Source of the DNA: an uncultured Planctomycetota bacterium
GTDB lineage: Bacteria; Planctomycetota; Planctomycetia; Pirellulales; Thermoguttaceae
NCBI GenBank assembly: GCA_902796885.1
Contig: CADBQY010000120.1
Span: forward strand, 1 to 45,135
DNA: 45,135 nucleotides
Reading direction: 5' to 3'
This document shows positions 7,753 through 15,362 of this stretch, in pieces. Numbering within the stretch: the stretch's first letter is position 1; every line of letters begins with the position of its first letter. Position numbers and translations under genes: made by a program. Under the pieces are notes generated by a model. The model did no database searches and was not told where the DNA came from. It saw only the letters and a program-made list of their open reading frames with translations.

Positions 7753-8172
7753 TCAGAAGCCGCGGCCATGGTAACGGCGGAACGCCTGGATGTGGCTCCC
7801 GTTGAACGGAATTCCGTCAAATCCGAAATATTCCTGGAAGGTCACCGGTCGGCCGCCTCTATTATTGTGGGGCTGGTACTGGTGTTGGTGCTGTTGCGGA
7901 TAAGCGTATCCGTAGGGATAGGGGTAAACCTGTCGGGGCGCAGCCGGCTGAACGATACGAGCCGGGGGCACGGTTTGAGCCGGTACAACAGTTTGAACCG
8001 GAACTGCAGTTTGTGCCAGCGCAACCACCGGAGCGGGCTCGTCGTCGGTGGTAATGACCTGCTGAGACTCGGCTGCAGGAGCGACAGCCGCTTTCTGTGC
8101 CATGACGCTACCCTCCGTTAAAAGGACGAGGATGGCAAAAAGAGCTGCCATTGATAAAGAAATCTTTTTCAT
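7753..8172 (-). CDS. Small secreted Pro/Gln/His-rich protein of unknown function
   Basis: 139 residues from ATG 8172, with an AAAGGAG ribosome-binding site just upstream; a longer upstream frame lacks one. The start MKKISLSMAALFAILVLL and cleavage near VMAQ give a clear signal peptide. The mature protein is low-complexity: a Val/Pro/Ala stretch with repeated QTVVPAQTVPPA, then YPYPYGYAYP and QQHQHQYQPHNNRGG. A short C-terminal segment, VTFQEYFGFDGIPFNG, looks more ordered. The His/Gln run could bind metal, but nothing shows this. It has its own promoter and terminator. I do not recognise the family. Confidence 0.75.
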   Translation of the reverse strand: MKKISLSMAALFAILVLLTEGSVMAQKAAVAPAAESQQVITTDDEPAPVVALAQTAVPVQTVVPAQTVPPARIVQPAAPRQVYPYPYGYAYPQQHQHQYQPHNNRGGRPVTFQEYFGFDGIPFNGSHIQAFRRYHGRGF

Positions 8173-8303
8173 CGTTACTCCTTTGTAAATAGAGGTAAAC
8201 TGCCTCGGAATTTCGCGTTTTTTCAACCCTTGAGGTTGCAATCCAAATCAGCAACCTTGCGGCGATCGAAAGAGCGGGACGTGATAACGAGCCCACTCGG
8301 TGA

Positions 8304-8334
8304 ATTATAGCATCCGGGAAGAATTTCTTTTCAA
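8304..8334 (-). promoter_or_regulatory. Promoter of the small secreted protein gene (extended -10)
   Basis: On the minus strand TTGAAA (8334-8329), a 19-bp spacer and TATAAT (8309-8304), preceded by TGC to give an extended -10. The leader to the start codon would be about 125 bases. Confidence 0.6.
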
Positions 8335-8366
8335 TTCTCCCCGTCATTCTGAAAAAATACTCGAAC

Positions 8367-8399
8367 GGGGTTGTTAAAATGGAAAACTTTAACAACCCC
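8367..8399 (-). terminator. Hairpin terminator downstream of lnt
   Basis: A perfect 12-bp stem GGGGTTGTTAAA/TTTAACAACCCC (8367-8378 with 8388-8399) between lnt and the next minus-strand gene. A T-run lies some distance beyond the stem on the minus strand. Confidence 0.65.
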
Positions 8400-8451
8400 C
8401 CCACAGGATACTCTTTTTTTTCAATTCGGTAAAGAGAGTTTTCAGAATCGG

Positions 8452-10185
8452 TTAGGATTCGACCTTGCGGTTCTCTTTGAACATCTTCTTCCTAAAAGCG
8501 TTCGGTAGGAAGACGATGATGACCGACCAGGCGCAGACGACCCCGAACCAGAGCCCTTTTCCGTCAAGGAACGGTTTAATTTTCACGGGAGTAAAGCGTG
8601 CCATAACAACTTCTTCCCCCCCTCGTTTTCCCTGAGTAAAGATACGGCCGGACGGGGTGATGCCGAGCGACGTTCCCCCGTGTGAGGCGACCAGATAATA
8701 TTTACGCGTTTCGACCGCGCGAAGGGGATAGGAGGAATTATGGAACTCATTTTCCGCATTCCCGAAGAACCAGGCGTCGCTCGAAATGTTGATGAGAAAG
8801 TCCGGATCGACCGGTTGCGGCTCTTTTTTCAGTTCGTCGAGCTGTGAGCGGACGAAACGGGCGTAACAGCTCTCGAAGCAGATTGAGACGAGAGCCTGAT
8901 ACTTCGAGGCGACCGGAATGAGTCCCAGACGTTTTCCGGCAGAGATCGGTTCGCAGAGGGTTTTGAGTGGAAAACTCTCGGGAAGGTATTCCATGAACGG
9001 GATAAACTCGCCGAAAACAACCCGAGCACGTTTGTCATAGCGTAGGTAAGGTTTTCCCTCGGCACAGTAGAGCGCGCTGTTGTACAGACGAGTTCTATCC
9101 GGTTCGTAGACGGTTGAAATGAGTCCCAGGATAACGGGGGCGCCAATTTTTTTGAGCCAAGTCTCAATTTGGTTCCTTTGGTCATCCTCAATCTTTTGAA
9201 CTTGCGATTCGATTTCTTCCGGCGAAAGGGCGGGGACTCCTTGGGGGGAAGGAACCTTTGCTCCCGGTTCAAAGGCGTAGTACGGATACGCAAAAGTCCC
9301 CTCGGGCCAGACGATCAGGTCGGGATTTTCCCGCGCGGCGATATCCGAAAGCGTCATGTACTGCTGATGGACGGCGGCGGTGGTTTCGGCCGGAATCGGA
9401 AAGTGATAGTAGGTTGAGTCCTGAAGTAGGGCGATATTGAGTTTTCCTTCCGGCGCCGCGTTGGATTCGCCGCAGATTCGCTCAATTCGATCGACGGCGT
9501 AGAAACCGTAACAAACCATTCCGGCCAGAAGAAGGACTCCTCCCAAGAGGGCGAACCCACCTTTTCTACCGCAGCACGGAGACGAAACGAACGATTTGAT
9601 CCCGATCCCCCAGGCGGTACCGATCAGCAGAATCAGCGCGCCGACGCCGTATTCGCCTGCCCATTCGGCGGTTTGGATCATGACGGGATGGAGATACAGA
9701 GCGTGTTCGAGTGAACAGAAGGAAAAACCGGTTAAGATATGCTTGCGGAGCCATTCCATCCCGACCCACGCCAAGGGAGAGGCGAGGAAAAGCGGCAAGT
9801 TCCAGCGTCGGAGAAAACGGCGCGCCGCGGCGATGTAGAGGAGGAAATAGAATGCCATGACGATACTCAGCGGCGCCCATCCCGCCCAGATTGCGGGGTG
9901 GGGGATCGGAAGCCAAGAGATCGAAACGCCCCAGAAGATGAGATCGGCAATAAAAATCTGACCGTAAAAGGTCCGGCACAGATAGGCAATCCTCCTGAAA
10001 CATCTTTTGGAGAAACCGACTGTTGAAAGATCCGGTTTATCGGCGGGCGGGAATTCTCCTTGGATCAGAAAGACCCAGAAAATCGGTGGAAGAAAACAGA
10101 GATAGGCCAGATTTACCGGGGGGAGCGCCAGGTAAAAGAAAAAGAGCGAGGCGAGCGTGATTAAAAACGGTTTGAAGCGCGACAT
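8452..10185 (-). CDS. lnt: Apolipoprotein N-acyltransferase
   Basis: 577 residues. About six hydrophobic segments fill the N-terminal 235 residues (for example FLITLASLFFFYLALPP), then a nitrilase-like CN-hydrolase domain (about 245-540), then a C-terminal membrane helix ending in a basic tail. The catalytic triad is visible: Glu295 in IVWPEGTF, Lys385 in RYDKRARVVFGEF and Cys436 in SICFES. It adds the third acyl chain to the N-terminal cysteine of lipoproteins at the inner membrane. It is slightly longer than E. coli Lnt, mainly through loops before the catalytic domain. It lies 37 bases downstream of folP on the same strand, so the two are probably co-transcribed. Confidence 0.92.
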   Translation of the reverse strand: MSRFKPFLITLASLFFFYLALPPVNLAYLCFLPPIFWVFLIQGEFPPADKPDLSTVGFSKRCFRRIAYLCRTFYGQIFIADLIFWGVSISWLPIPHPAIWAGWAPLSIVMAFYFLLYIAAARRFLRRWNLPLFLASPLAWVGMEWLRKHILTGFSFCSLEHALYLHPVMIQTAEWAGEYGVGALILLIGTAWGIGIKSFVSSPCCGRKGGFALLGGVLLLAGMVCYGFYAVDRIERICGESNAAPEGKLNIALLQDSTYYHFPIPAETTAAVHQQYMTLSDIAARENPDLIVWPEGTFAYPYYAFEPGAKVPSPQGVPALSPEEIESQVQKIEDDQRNQIETWLKKIGAPVILGLISTVYEPDRTRLYNSALYCAEGKPYLRYDKRARVVFGEFIPFMEYLPESFPLKTLCEPISAGKRLGLIPVASKYQALVSICFESCYARFVRSQLDELKKEPQPVDPDFLINISSDAWFFGNAENEFHNSSYPLRAVETRKYYLVASHGGTSLGITPSGRIFTQGKRGGEEVVMARFTPVKIKPFLDGKGLWFGVVCAWSVIIVFLPNAFRKKMFKENRKVES

Positions 10186-10222
10186 TTTGGGTGTTCGTGA
10201 AATGGGTTAAAGGAAATTGAAA

Positions 10223-11134
10223 TTACCGCGGGAAACTCGGGTCTTCAACCGCCGCACGGATGTAACCGACATTGTGAACGCGAAAGATGCCCACACCCGC
10301 GCCCATCAGTCGTTTCGTCATGACGGCGGTGAAAAAGTCACGTTCCTCGGCGAGGTTTTCCGGCGGTTCGGGGAAGGCGTTTCGCGCGGCAAGTTCGCCA
10401 AGAAATCTTTTTCTGGAGAGACCGATAAGGATTGGCGGGCCGATATCGCGAAATTGATCAAGCCGAGTGAGAATTTCAAGATTGTGATCGGTTGTTTTAC
10501 CAAACCCGATTCCCGGATCGATAACGATCTGTTCCGGTTCGATTCCAGCCGCGAGGAGTTCTTCCGTTCGTTTTTTTAGAAAGAGAGCGACCTCTGAGGC
10601 GGCATCATCATAATGAGGGGCCTGCTGCATTTGTGAGGGGACTCCTTGGATATGCCCGATGCATATGCCGGCGCGGAATTTTCGAGCCACGTTAAGGATG
10701 TCCGGTTCGAAGAGAGCGCCCGAGATGTCGTTGATGATGGACGCCCCGGCCGAAAGCGCCGTTTCGGAAACCTCGACGCTGGTGGTGTCGATGGAGATGG
10801 GAACGTCGGTCAGACGTGAGAGACGCCGGATGACTTCTTCTGTTCGCCGTATCTGTTCGGAAGGTTCGACCGGTTCGGAACCGGGACGGGTACTCTCGCC
10901 GCCGATGTCGATAATATCGGCTCCCTGTCGGATCAGTTCCGTCGCGTGACGAAGTGCCGCGTCAACGTCGACCTGGAATGGCTCTTTCGATCCTGTTTTT
11001 TTTGCCAGCCGTCCGCCGTCCGAGAAGGAGTCGGGGGTCAGATTGAGGATTCCCATCCAGCGCGGGGAAGGGGAAAGAGAGTAGTCCCTTCCCCGGATTT
11101 TCCAAATTGAAATCGGTTTGCGGGAGGAATGCAT
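10223..11134 (-). CDS. folP: Dihydropteroate synthase
   Basis: 303 residues from ATG 11134. An in-frame start at 11203 would add 23 residues unlike the family. TIM-barrel DHPS signatures appear in order: MGILNLTPDSFSDGG, DIIDIGGESTRPGS, ISIDTTSVEVSETAL, INDISG, VIDPGIGFGKT, and IGLSRKRFLGEL, with a C-terminal RVHNVG. It condenses p-aminobenzoate with dihydropterin pyrophosphate in folate synthesis and is the sulfonamide target. The usual MHMQG loop reads GHIQGVPSQMQ here. It is the first gene of a folP-lnt pair. Confidence 0.93.
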   Translation of the reverse strand: MHSSRKPISIWKIRGRDYSLSPSPRWMGILNLTPDSFSDGGRLAKKTGSKEPFQVDVDAALRHATELIRQGADIIDIGGESTRPGSEPVEPSEQIRRTEEVIRRLSRLTDVPISIDTTSVEVSETALSAGASIINDISGALFEPDILNVARKFRAGICIGHIQGVPSQMQQAPHYDDAASEVALFLKKRTEELLAAGIEPEQIVIDPGIGFGKTTDHNLEILTRLDQFRDIGPPILIGLSRKRFLGELAARNAFPEPPENLAEERDFFTAVMTKRLMGAGVGIFRVHNVGYIRAAVEDPSFPR

Positions 11135-11201
11135 AATTTTTTCGGCTCCGGGGTACGGTAATCCGGCTGATTCATATATAATTGAAACAACGACGGACGA
11201 C

Positions 11202-11229
11202 ATTCTACCGTATGGTGTTGGTTTTCCAA
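11202..11229 (-). promoter_or_regulatory. Possible promoter of folP-lnt
   Basis: On the minus strand TTGGAA (11229-11224), a 16-bp spacer and TAGAAT (11207-11202), about 65 bases before folP ATG 11134. It would place the in-frame codon at 11203 inside the promoter, supporting the shorter folP start. Confidence 0.4.
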
Positions 11230-11290
11230 AGAGCGTTTTGGTTAAACGACGTTTCGTTTCAAAACAGTTGCCGGATTGAGGAAGAAGAGT

Positions 11291-12529
11291 ATGATCAGAT
11301 TATGGAAGAACCTTCTGTCGAAACGAAGCCGAAATCATCGCTCGGCGAAAGGGCGCTCCCTAAGATTGGAGTCTCTGGAACAGCGAAACCTCCTGTCGGT
11401 TTCTCCGCTGGGGCCCGTGTCTGGGGCGGTTCCCGCGGCGGCTTCGGCGGTTGATCTTGACGGCGACGGGATGGTCGGTCCTGGAGACTACGCGCTCCTT
11501 TCTTCTCGTTGGCTTACTTCGGCCGACGGCGAAGGCTGGAATCCGATCTGTGACATTGACGCCGACGGTGAAGTCGGGCCTGGAGACCTGGCTTACATCA
11601 GAATGAATTGGTTGAAATCGGTTAAGGATCCCGATTTTGTGAATCCGCCGGGCGCCGCGCCGCTTACGGTGGAGACGTCGGACGTCTTTCGGTCTTCGGC
11701 CGATGAAGGTTTGGTACAGCAAACCTCCCGAGAGGATTCGGAAGTGGTCATTTCGCTGGCTGCCCTTTCGGAACCGACCGACGATTATTACGTTCTCAGA
11801 ACGGGGACCCGCAATTTCGGAACGTTCTACTATCTGCCGAATGATGAGGTTCCCGTTTCGACACGCGAGGCGGTTGTCGGCAACAATGAGTTTTATCTTG
11901 AACTTTGGGTTTCCGATCTCAACGCCAACGGGAATTTTATCTCGAGCGTTCAGATTCAGCTGGACTACGATCCCGATCAGGTGATATCCCTCGAAGTGGA
12001 GGATATTTATGCCGGGAAATATACCCTGAGCGAGTTTCAATATTACGATGCCGATCAAGTTTGTCTGAAAGCCGTCCAGGTGGCGTGGCTCTTCTCGGCA
12101 ACACAGGATTGGAGCCTTCTGCAGCCGATCACCGAAGGCGAAAATTCATGGCTTTTGGCCCGTTTTACGGTGTCGATCGACGGTTCCTCCGAAACGACCC
12201 CCATGATTTCCGTTTCGGGAATCACTTCGCCGGTCTCTCCTTTTGTTTCCGGTTACTACTATGTCAGAACGGGCGAAGCGGATCCTTTAGACGACGATTT
12301 AATAGAATCGGTCGGCGTCCCTTCTTATTCGCGGCGTTGGGTTCATTCTCCCGACATCGACGGCAACGGGATTGTTTCGACAGGTGATTGGGGGCTTCTT
12401 CTCTGCGCATGGCAAACATCGCCGGGCGATGAAGCCTGGAATGAATATTGCGACATCAACGGTGACGACTACGTCGACGAGGCCGATCTTGCCTGGCTCG
12501 TCGACAATTGGTTTGTGACGTTTTCGTAA
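11291..12529 (+). CDS. LEPR-XLL secreted protein with N- and C-terminal dockerin-type repeats around a cohesin-like domain
   Basis: 412 residues from ATG 11291, with GAGGAAG at 11278-11284. A basic N-terminus leads into LRLESLEQRNLLS, a LEPR-XLL-type export motif of planctomycetes. A first dockerin-like pair follows directly (about 55-112: DLDGDGMVGPGD and DIDADGEVGPGD, each ending near a Trp). The centre (about 150-330) resembles a cohesin-type beta-sandwich (NNEFYLELWVSD, SSVQIQLDYDPDQV, WLLARFTVSIDG). A second dockerin-like pair closes the protein (about 355-412: DIDGNGIVSTGD and DINGDDYVDEAD). Having carrier and dockerin modules in one chain suggests self-association or an extracellular network rather than a classical cellulosome. 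No catalytic domain is seen. It ends 12 bases before the convergent sialidase-like gene. Confidence 0.8.
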   Translation: MIRLWKNLLSKRSRNHRSAKGRSLRLESLEQRNLLSVSPLGPVSGAVPAAASAVDLDGDGMVGPGDYALLSSRWLTSADGEGWNPICDIDADGEVGPGDLAYIRMNWLKSVKDPDFVNPPGAAPLTVETSDVFRSSADEGLVQQTSREDSEVVISLAALSEPTDDYYVLRTGTRNFGTFYYLPNDEVPVSTREAVVGNNEFYLELWVSDLNANGNFISSVQIQLDYDPDQVISLEVEDIYAGKYTLSEFQYYDADQVCLKAVQVAWLFSATQDWSLLQPITEGENSWLLARFTVSIDGSSETTPMISVSGITSPVSPFVSGYYYVRTGEADPLDDDLIESVGVPSYSRRWVHSPDIDGNGIVSTGDWGLLLCAWQTSPGDEAWNEYCDINGDDYVDEADLAWLVDNWFVTFS

Positions 12530-12541
12530 AAAGTGAACGGT

Positions 12542-13651
12542 TTACTTATCGAACGTCAGCCACTCGACCTTGCGGTCCGCAATGCGGAATTTTCGAGCGC
12601 GGATGTTGGAGCCGTCTTTCTCTTCGTAATAAACAATGAGCGTTGAGCCGTCGCGGAGCGTGACCATCGAGGGATAGGCGCCAAAACATCGGTCGACGGT
12701 TTCGGGGAGACTCCAGGTTTCCCCCTCGTCAAAGCTGATTCGGATAGTGGTTGTTTCGGGGATAACGCCTTCTCCCGCCAACACGGTTGTTCCTGTCCTT
12801 GTTCCCAATACAAGAACACCCTCGGGCGTTTGATAGAAATAGGGGCAATGTCCCGAGAAACCGGCGCTTTCCGCTTCGGTCCATGACTGGCCGCCGTCGA
12901 AAGAACGACTGACGAGCATCGGGCGCGGGGCGGCGCTGTTTCGGCTTCTGATGTACAGGAGAAGCGAGCTGTCACTCCGTTGGATCAAATCGGTTTCGTC
13001 TCCGTCGGGTTGACCGGAGGTGGGGACAACGATAACCTTCCAATGCGTTCCCCGGTCGTCGGAAATACCTACGGCCGGTTTTCTTTCCGGATATTGGTTA
13101 TAGAGTCCGACGATCCAACGCCCGTCTTTGAGAACGCGGATCGGAGACGACCCCCAAAAACGGTCGGAAATGGGGGTCGGTTCACTCCACGAGATACCGC
13201 CGTCTTTCGAGCGGATGAACCAGGAACCGAGTTTCCGATAGCTTGTTTTCGGGTCGGTCGGCTTATCGAGAATGAAAAAGGCGCAGAGGAGGGTTCCGTC
13301 GTCCAGAACGGTTAGCGATGGATCGCGGTCATCGAAAGGGGAATCGAAAATAACAAACGGGTTACTCCAAGTTTTTCCCTCGTCGGAAGAATAACACCCC
13401 GAGATCCGTCCGCCGGTCTTGAAGATTTCGGCGTTTGGAAACGCGATATGGCCGTACCCGTCATAGAAGACGCAAAAAAGCCGCCCGTCTTTAAGCCGGC
13501 AAACGTCGGGGAAAGCCTCATATCCTCCGGCGCCCCCGTCGTGAGTGACAAAGACGAAATCTTGGCCCTCGACAAGTTCGCCTGAAACGAGAGAAGAGTG
13601 CGTCAGAAGGGTGAAAAAAAGCGATAAAGCGAATGTTAGGGCGCGACTCAT
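12542..13651 (-). CDS. Secreted sialidase-like protein (Asp-box beta-propeller)
   Basis: 369 residues. The N-terminus MSRALTFALSLFFTLLTHSSLVSG is a signal peptide. Five Asp-boxes (SxDxGxxW) are visible: SSDEGKTW, SKDGGISW, SDDRGTHW, SFDGGQSW and SFDEGETW, which mark a six-bladed sialidase propeller. Other family features are LKDGRLFCVFYDG near the start and GSTLIVYYEE at the end. Substrate is unknown; sialidase-fold enzymes also act on other acidic sugars, and some members only bind. The start overlaps the histidine-kinase stop by 4 bases (ATGA), so its translation is coupled to a two-component system, which is unusual for a secreted hydrolase. Confidence 0.85.
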   Translation of the reverse strand: MSRALTFALSLFFTLLTHSSLVSGELVEGQDFVFVTHDGGAGGYEAFPDVCRLKDGRLFCVFYDGYGHIAFPNAEIFKTGGRISGCYSSDEGKTWSNPFVIFDSPFDDRDPSLTVLDDGTLLCAFFILDKPTDPKTSYRKLGSWFIRSKDGGISWSEPTPISDRFWGSSPIRVLKDGRWIVGLYNQYPERKPAVGISDDRGTHWKVIVVPTSGQPDGDETDLIQRSDSSLLLYIRSRNSAAPRPMLVSRSFDGGQSWTEAESAGFSGHCPYFYQTPEGVLVLGTRTGTTVLAGEGVIPETTTIRISFDEGETWSLPETVDRCFGAYPSMVTLRDGSTLIVYYEEKDGSNIRARKFRIADRKVEWLTFDK

Positions 13652-14379
13652 TGGGTTCGGTCTTCCGTTTGCGGTTTGTCATGACAGGACGTTGATCCGT
13701 TTTCTGACAACGGCAGGGTAATGACAAATCCTCTATCTTCAAGTGAGAGTTCCCCTCCCATTCTTTTTACCAAGGCCCAACTCCGCGGAAGACCGAAGCC
13801 GAGTCCGCGTCCGGCGTTTCTTCCCGAAAAATAGGGGAGAAAGATACGGGATCGAAGTTGGGGGGGGATTCCCGGCCCGTTATCGTTCAACACTATATGC
13901 CACCGACGATTTAAGACATCAGCCGAAACGGCGATTCTGACGCGCGCTTCTTTCGGGGCAACCGCCTCGTGCGCGTTGCGCAGAAGCGCGTCGAATACCA
14001 TGCGAAGGATCGATCGGTCGGCTCGGACTTCTTTCGGCAGGTTATTTTCGTCGTATTCTACCGAAATGGTGACGGGAAATTCCGCGTCTGTCCCGGAGTG
14101 ATCGACGATGAGGCGGTCAAAAAACTCCTTGAAATTGAAGAGGGAATATGACGGCTCGGGCGGAGAACCGAAGAGACGGAGGTCGGCGATCATTTCATAG
14201 GCGCGTTTCGTTTGGGAAATGATCGCGGCGAGCCTTCGGCGCTGATCGGGGGATTCGGTCTTTTCGAGGAGAACCTGCGCGTGCCCGCTGATGATCGCCA
14301 GCGGATTATTGATTTCATGACCGGCGCCGGCGGCGAATTCCGCCAGCGCTGTCATCAGTTTATCGTCCGGTTCAGGCAT
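13648..14379 (-). CDS. Soluble sensor histidine kinase
   Basis: 243 residues with no membrane segment and no N-terminal sensor domain. The H-box starts at once, with phospho-acceptor His21 in AGAGHEINNPLAIISG. The HATPase domain shows the N-box LLRNAHEAV, G1 box NDNGPGIP, F-box FLPYFSG and G2 box GRGLGFGL. The closest type is the NtrB-like HisKA group. With no input domain of its own it must sense through a partner or serve as a phosphotransfer step. It lies 52 bases downstream of the response regulator and overlaps the sialidase-like gene by 4 bases. The three form one minus-strand operon. Confidence 0.88.
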   Translation of the reverse strand: MPEPDDKLMTALAEFAAGAGHEINNPLAIISGHAQVLLEKTESPDQRRRLAAIISQTKRAYEMIADLRLFGSPPEPSYSLFNFKEFFDRLIVDHSGTDAEFPVTISVEYDENNLPKEVRADRSILRMVFDALLRNAHEAVAPKEARVRIAVSADVLNRRWHIVLNDNGPGIPPQLRSRIFLPYFSGRNAGRGLGFGLPRSWALVKRMGGELSLEDRGFVITLPLSENGSTSCHDKPQTEDRTQ

Positions 14380-14431
14380 TCGGTAACCTGTTCGTTTTTA
14401 AAGTGGATCACCCGAACCGCTCTCGACTTGG

Positions 14432-15013
14432 TCAGGCAAACGATTCGATTTCAAGAAGGGAGCACATCTTTTCGATGAGGACATCGGTATCGAACGGTTT
14501 GTGAAGGAAAATGTTCGCTCCGGCGGCCTTGAGCTCTTGAATTTTGTCCTCTTCGACCATTCCTGAGATGCAGATGATCTTGACATCTTCGAGGGATGAG
14601 TCGTTTCGAACGCGAATGCAGACGTCTTTACCGTTAATGTCCTGAAGCATGACATCGAGAATGATGAGATCAGGTCGATATTCTTTGACCATCATTCCGG
14701 CATCAAAACCGTTGTTGACCGAGCGGGTCTCAAAACGGCCGTCGCTTTCAAGGACGTCAACAACCATGCGAACCAAATCGGGATCATCGTCAACGACCAG
14801 AATCTTCCGTTTTCCGCTTTCGAGCGCGTCGGTCGGAATACCGTTGTTTTTCATGAAGGCGAAGAGCTGGTCTCTCGGAATTCTCCGAAACCGACTCCCA
14901 GGAACCCTGAATCCTTTCAGCTGCCCGGAATCAAAGCAACGAATAATTGTCTGTTGGCTCACCTTACAAATCTTCGCTGCTTCGCCGGTCGTGAATACAG
15001 TTTTAACTGCCAT
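14432..15013 (-). CDS. Response regulator with N-terminal excisionase-type HTH and C-terminal receiver domain
   Basis: 193 residues from ATG 15013, with AAGGAAAG just upstream. Residues 5-57 form a winged HTH of the MerR/excisionase type (FTTGEAAKICKVSQQTIIRC, then FRVPGSRFRRIPRDQL). Residues 68-190 form a receiver domain with the acidic pocket DDD (75-77), phospho-acceptor Asp120 in LIILDVML, Ser150 and Lys172 in LHKPF. The domain order is the reverse of the common receiver-then-output layout. The HTH probably binds DNA under control of the kinase encoded next. Targets are unknown; the sialidase-like gene in the same operon and the operon's own promoter are natural candidates. Confidence 0.88.
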   Translation of the reverse strand: MAVKTVFTTGEAAKICKVSQQTIIRCFDSGQLKGFRVPGSRFRRIPRDQLFAFMKNNGIPTDALESGKRKILVVDDDPDLVRMVVDVLESDGRFETRSVNNGFDAGMMVKEYRPDLIILDVMLQDINGKDVCIRVRNDSSLEDVKIICISGMVEEDKIQELKAAGANIFLHKPFDTDVLIEKMCSLLEIESFA

Positions 15014-15362
15014 CGTCTTTCCTTCGTGTTGTTACGTTAGGTGGTTTCTTTCCGATGATCAAGGAGATATCATTGGTCGAAACAAATTCCCCCTGTTTGC
15101 AATCTTTCCCAAAATACTTTATCGGATATTCACCGAATTGGGATTATTCTATTTATCTCCCGGATTGTATTCAAGATCAATAAACCATCTGTTTTATCGA
15201 AAAATAATAAACTCTATATTGTTGTTATCTTTACCAATGGTCCATATTATAGGCATTTTAACATCTGTGTCAACATCGATAATCTTCTAAAGTCTGAATT
15301 TCCTTTTTATTCTTCTTATCTTAACAGTTTGCGGGGCGATCGTAAGCCTGACCCAGAGAAAT
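15014..15362. other. AT-rich intergenic region between two minus-strand genes
   Basis: 349 bases, clearly richer in A and T than the flanking genes. It holds the response-regulator promoter at 15246-15273 and about 225 bases of probable untranslated leader (15014-15238). No supported coding frame and no clear terminator for the upstream esterase-like gene were found. Confidence 0.6.
15246..15273 (-). promoter_or_regulatory. Consensus sigma-70-type promoter of the response-regulator operon
   Basis: On the minus strand a perfect TTGACA (15273-15268), a 16-bp spacer and a perfect TATAAT (15251-15246). The start of transcription would be near 15238, leaving a leader of about 225 bases before ATG 15013. 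Confidence 0.8.

Noticed and set aside
11177..11182. TATAAT upstream of the dockerin gene as a plus-strand -10 box
   Set aside because: No -35 box lies at a suitable distance, so it is not called as a promoter.
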